In this document: one piece after another, positions 63,387-64,000 of the stretch
Numbering within the stretch: the stretch's first letter is position 1
Layout: every line of letters starts with the position of its first letter
NCBI GenBank assembly: GCA_907165275.2
Contig: OU015660.1
Coordinates: 3,784,501 to 3,848,500, forward strand
Source of the DNA: Zygaena filipendulae
Lineage: Eukaryota; Arthropoda; Insecta; Lepidoptera; Zygaenidae
Direction: 5' to 3'
Length of the DNA stretch: 64,000 bases
Position numbers and translations under genes: made by a program
Notes under the pieces: generated by a model
Told to the model about the DNA's origin: nothing
Databases searched by the model: none
The model's input: the letters and a program-made list of their open reading frames with translations, nothing else

Positions 63387-63607
63387 CTAGCTGTCCCCCG
63401 CGATTTCATCCGCGGTGATTCCGGAGTTCCCGCGGGAATTCCGGGATAGTAACTATCCTATCTTTTAAGTTGGACCAAATACGACATAGTGACCAAATTT
63501 CATCATGATCGATTCAGTAGTATCGGTACTAGTATAGTATTATATTATCTGTGGTATCGGAGTCCATCGCGGACAAACAACGTGACACGTGATTTATATA
63601 TATTAGA
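63387..63607 (+). repeat. CCGCGG-head repeat carrying a micro-insertion
   Basis: CTAGCTGTCCCCCGCGATTT head; CTATCCTATCTTTTAAGTTG, GATTCAGTAGTATCGG, then the 27-bp insert (63527-63553), then GTATCGGAGTCCATCGCGG and GGACAAACAACGTGACACGT. The copy at 30,123 lacks the insert. Confidence 0.85.
63527..63553 (+). repeat. Micro-insertion of the GTATTATATTATCTGTG type (site A)
   Basis: 27 bp ending GTATTATATTATCTGTG, flanked by GTATCGG at 63520-63526 and 63554-63560. The paralogous unoccupied site at 30328-30334 reads GTTTCGG once, so the insertion and the flank duplication are directly visible. Confidence 0.75.
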
Positions 63608-63678
63608 AGATATAATAACATAATACAATTAGGCTGCACTTATAACATAGTAAGTTAATATAATAACATTTAAGTACT

Positions 63679-63892
63679 ATATGTGCCCAACGGTTTCACC
63701 CGCGGTAAAATCGGAATTCCCGCGGGAATTCCGGGATAAAAAATACCCTATGTGTTAATCTGATGTATGAGCTATATTATTGTAAAGTTTCATTTAAATC
63801 CATTCAGTAGTTTTTGCATGAAAGAATAACAAACAAACATCCATCCATCCATCCATACTTACAAACTTTCGCATTTATAATATTAGTAGGAT
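63679..63892 (+). repeat. CCGCGG-head repeat, full copy
   Basis: CTATATGTGCCCAACGGTTT head, CGGAATTCCCGCGGGAATTC, AAATCCATTCAGTAGTTTTT, CATCCATCCATCCATCCATA and the tail CGCATTTATAATATTAGTAG-GAT. Confidence 0.85.
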
Positions 63893-64000
63893 GACATCAT
63901 ATTATTATTTTTTAACGTCGCGTCGTGCGTTAGATTTGGTTGTTGGTATCTAAAGCAAATGGGTATTAGTTAAAAAAAAAACTTGCATGTCTCTCGGTTC
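63893..64000. other. Non-coding end of window
   Basis: Nothing recognised. Confidence 0.4.

Overview
The window reads as nuclear DNA from a moth or butterfly (Lepidoptera); I cannot name the species. The sequence is AT-rich and full of GTAGGTA-type strings. It carries dozens of interspersed repeats of kinds I associate with Lepidoptera, and a compact intron-rich gene with canonical GT-AG splice sites. Gene density is low. I find one host gene and two long transposon-encoded coding units. Most short open frames elsewhere are chance frames or translations of repeats.

Layout. Bases 1-22,400 are non-coding: two or three tRNA-headed SINE copies, a large foldback structure (3,198-4,133), a 16-bp minisatellite (4,333-4,525), a palindromic MITE (7,983-8,280) and many copies of a short repeat whose head carries CCGCGGTTTCACCCGCG. 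Bases 22,434-29,705 form a block of mobile elements. It holds a complete jockey-type LINE with two intact frames, a TAATG stop/start junction, a 24-A tail and an 11-bp target-site duplication. About 50 bp further on is a three-level nest: a short inverted-repeat element, split by a 2.6-kb Tc1/mariner-like transposon with an intact DD41D transposase and ~475-bp terminal repeats, itself interrupted by a 210-bp hAT-type MITE with a perfect 8-bp duplication. Bases 29,700-45,600 are again repeat-laden non-coding DNA, including a 0.6-kb internally deleted mariner relative (39,509-40,107).

The one host gene lies on the + strand at 45,621-55,131. I assembled 12 exons whose phases all fit, giving 474 codons. 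It encodes a secreted chymotrypsin-fold protein that keeps the catalytic His and Asp but has Ala where the catalytic Ser should be. It also lacks the activation-type N-terminus and the C191-C220 cysteine pair. It is therefore a serine protease homologue (pseudoprotease). Four consecutive exons, all in phase 0 at both ends, insert 157 residues of basic, polar sequence into what aligns as the autolysis loop. Its introns are packed with the CCGCGG-head repeat. Bases 55,200-64,000 are non-coding with further repeat copies.

The observations most worth following up are the pseudoprotease with its exon-encoded loop insertion, the nested transposons, the complete LINE, and five tiny (16-30 bp) insertions that share one fixed end (GTATTATATTATCTG) and are each flanked by 5-7 bp direct repeats. 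Everything here was read by eye; no database search or alignment was run.
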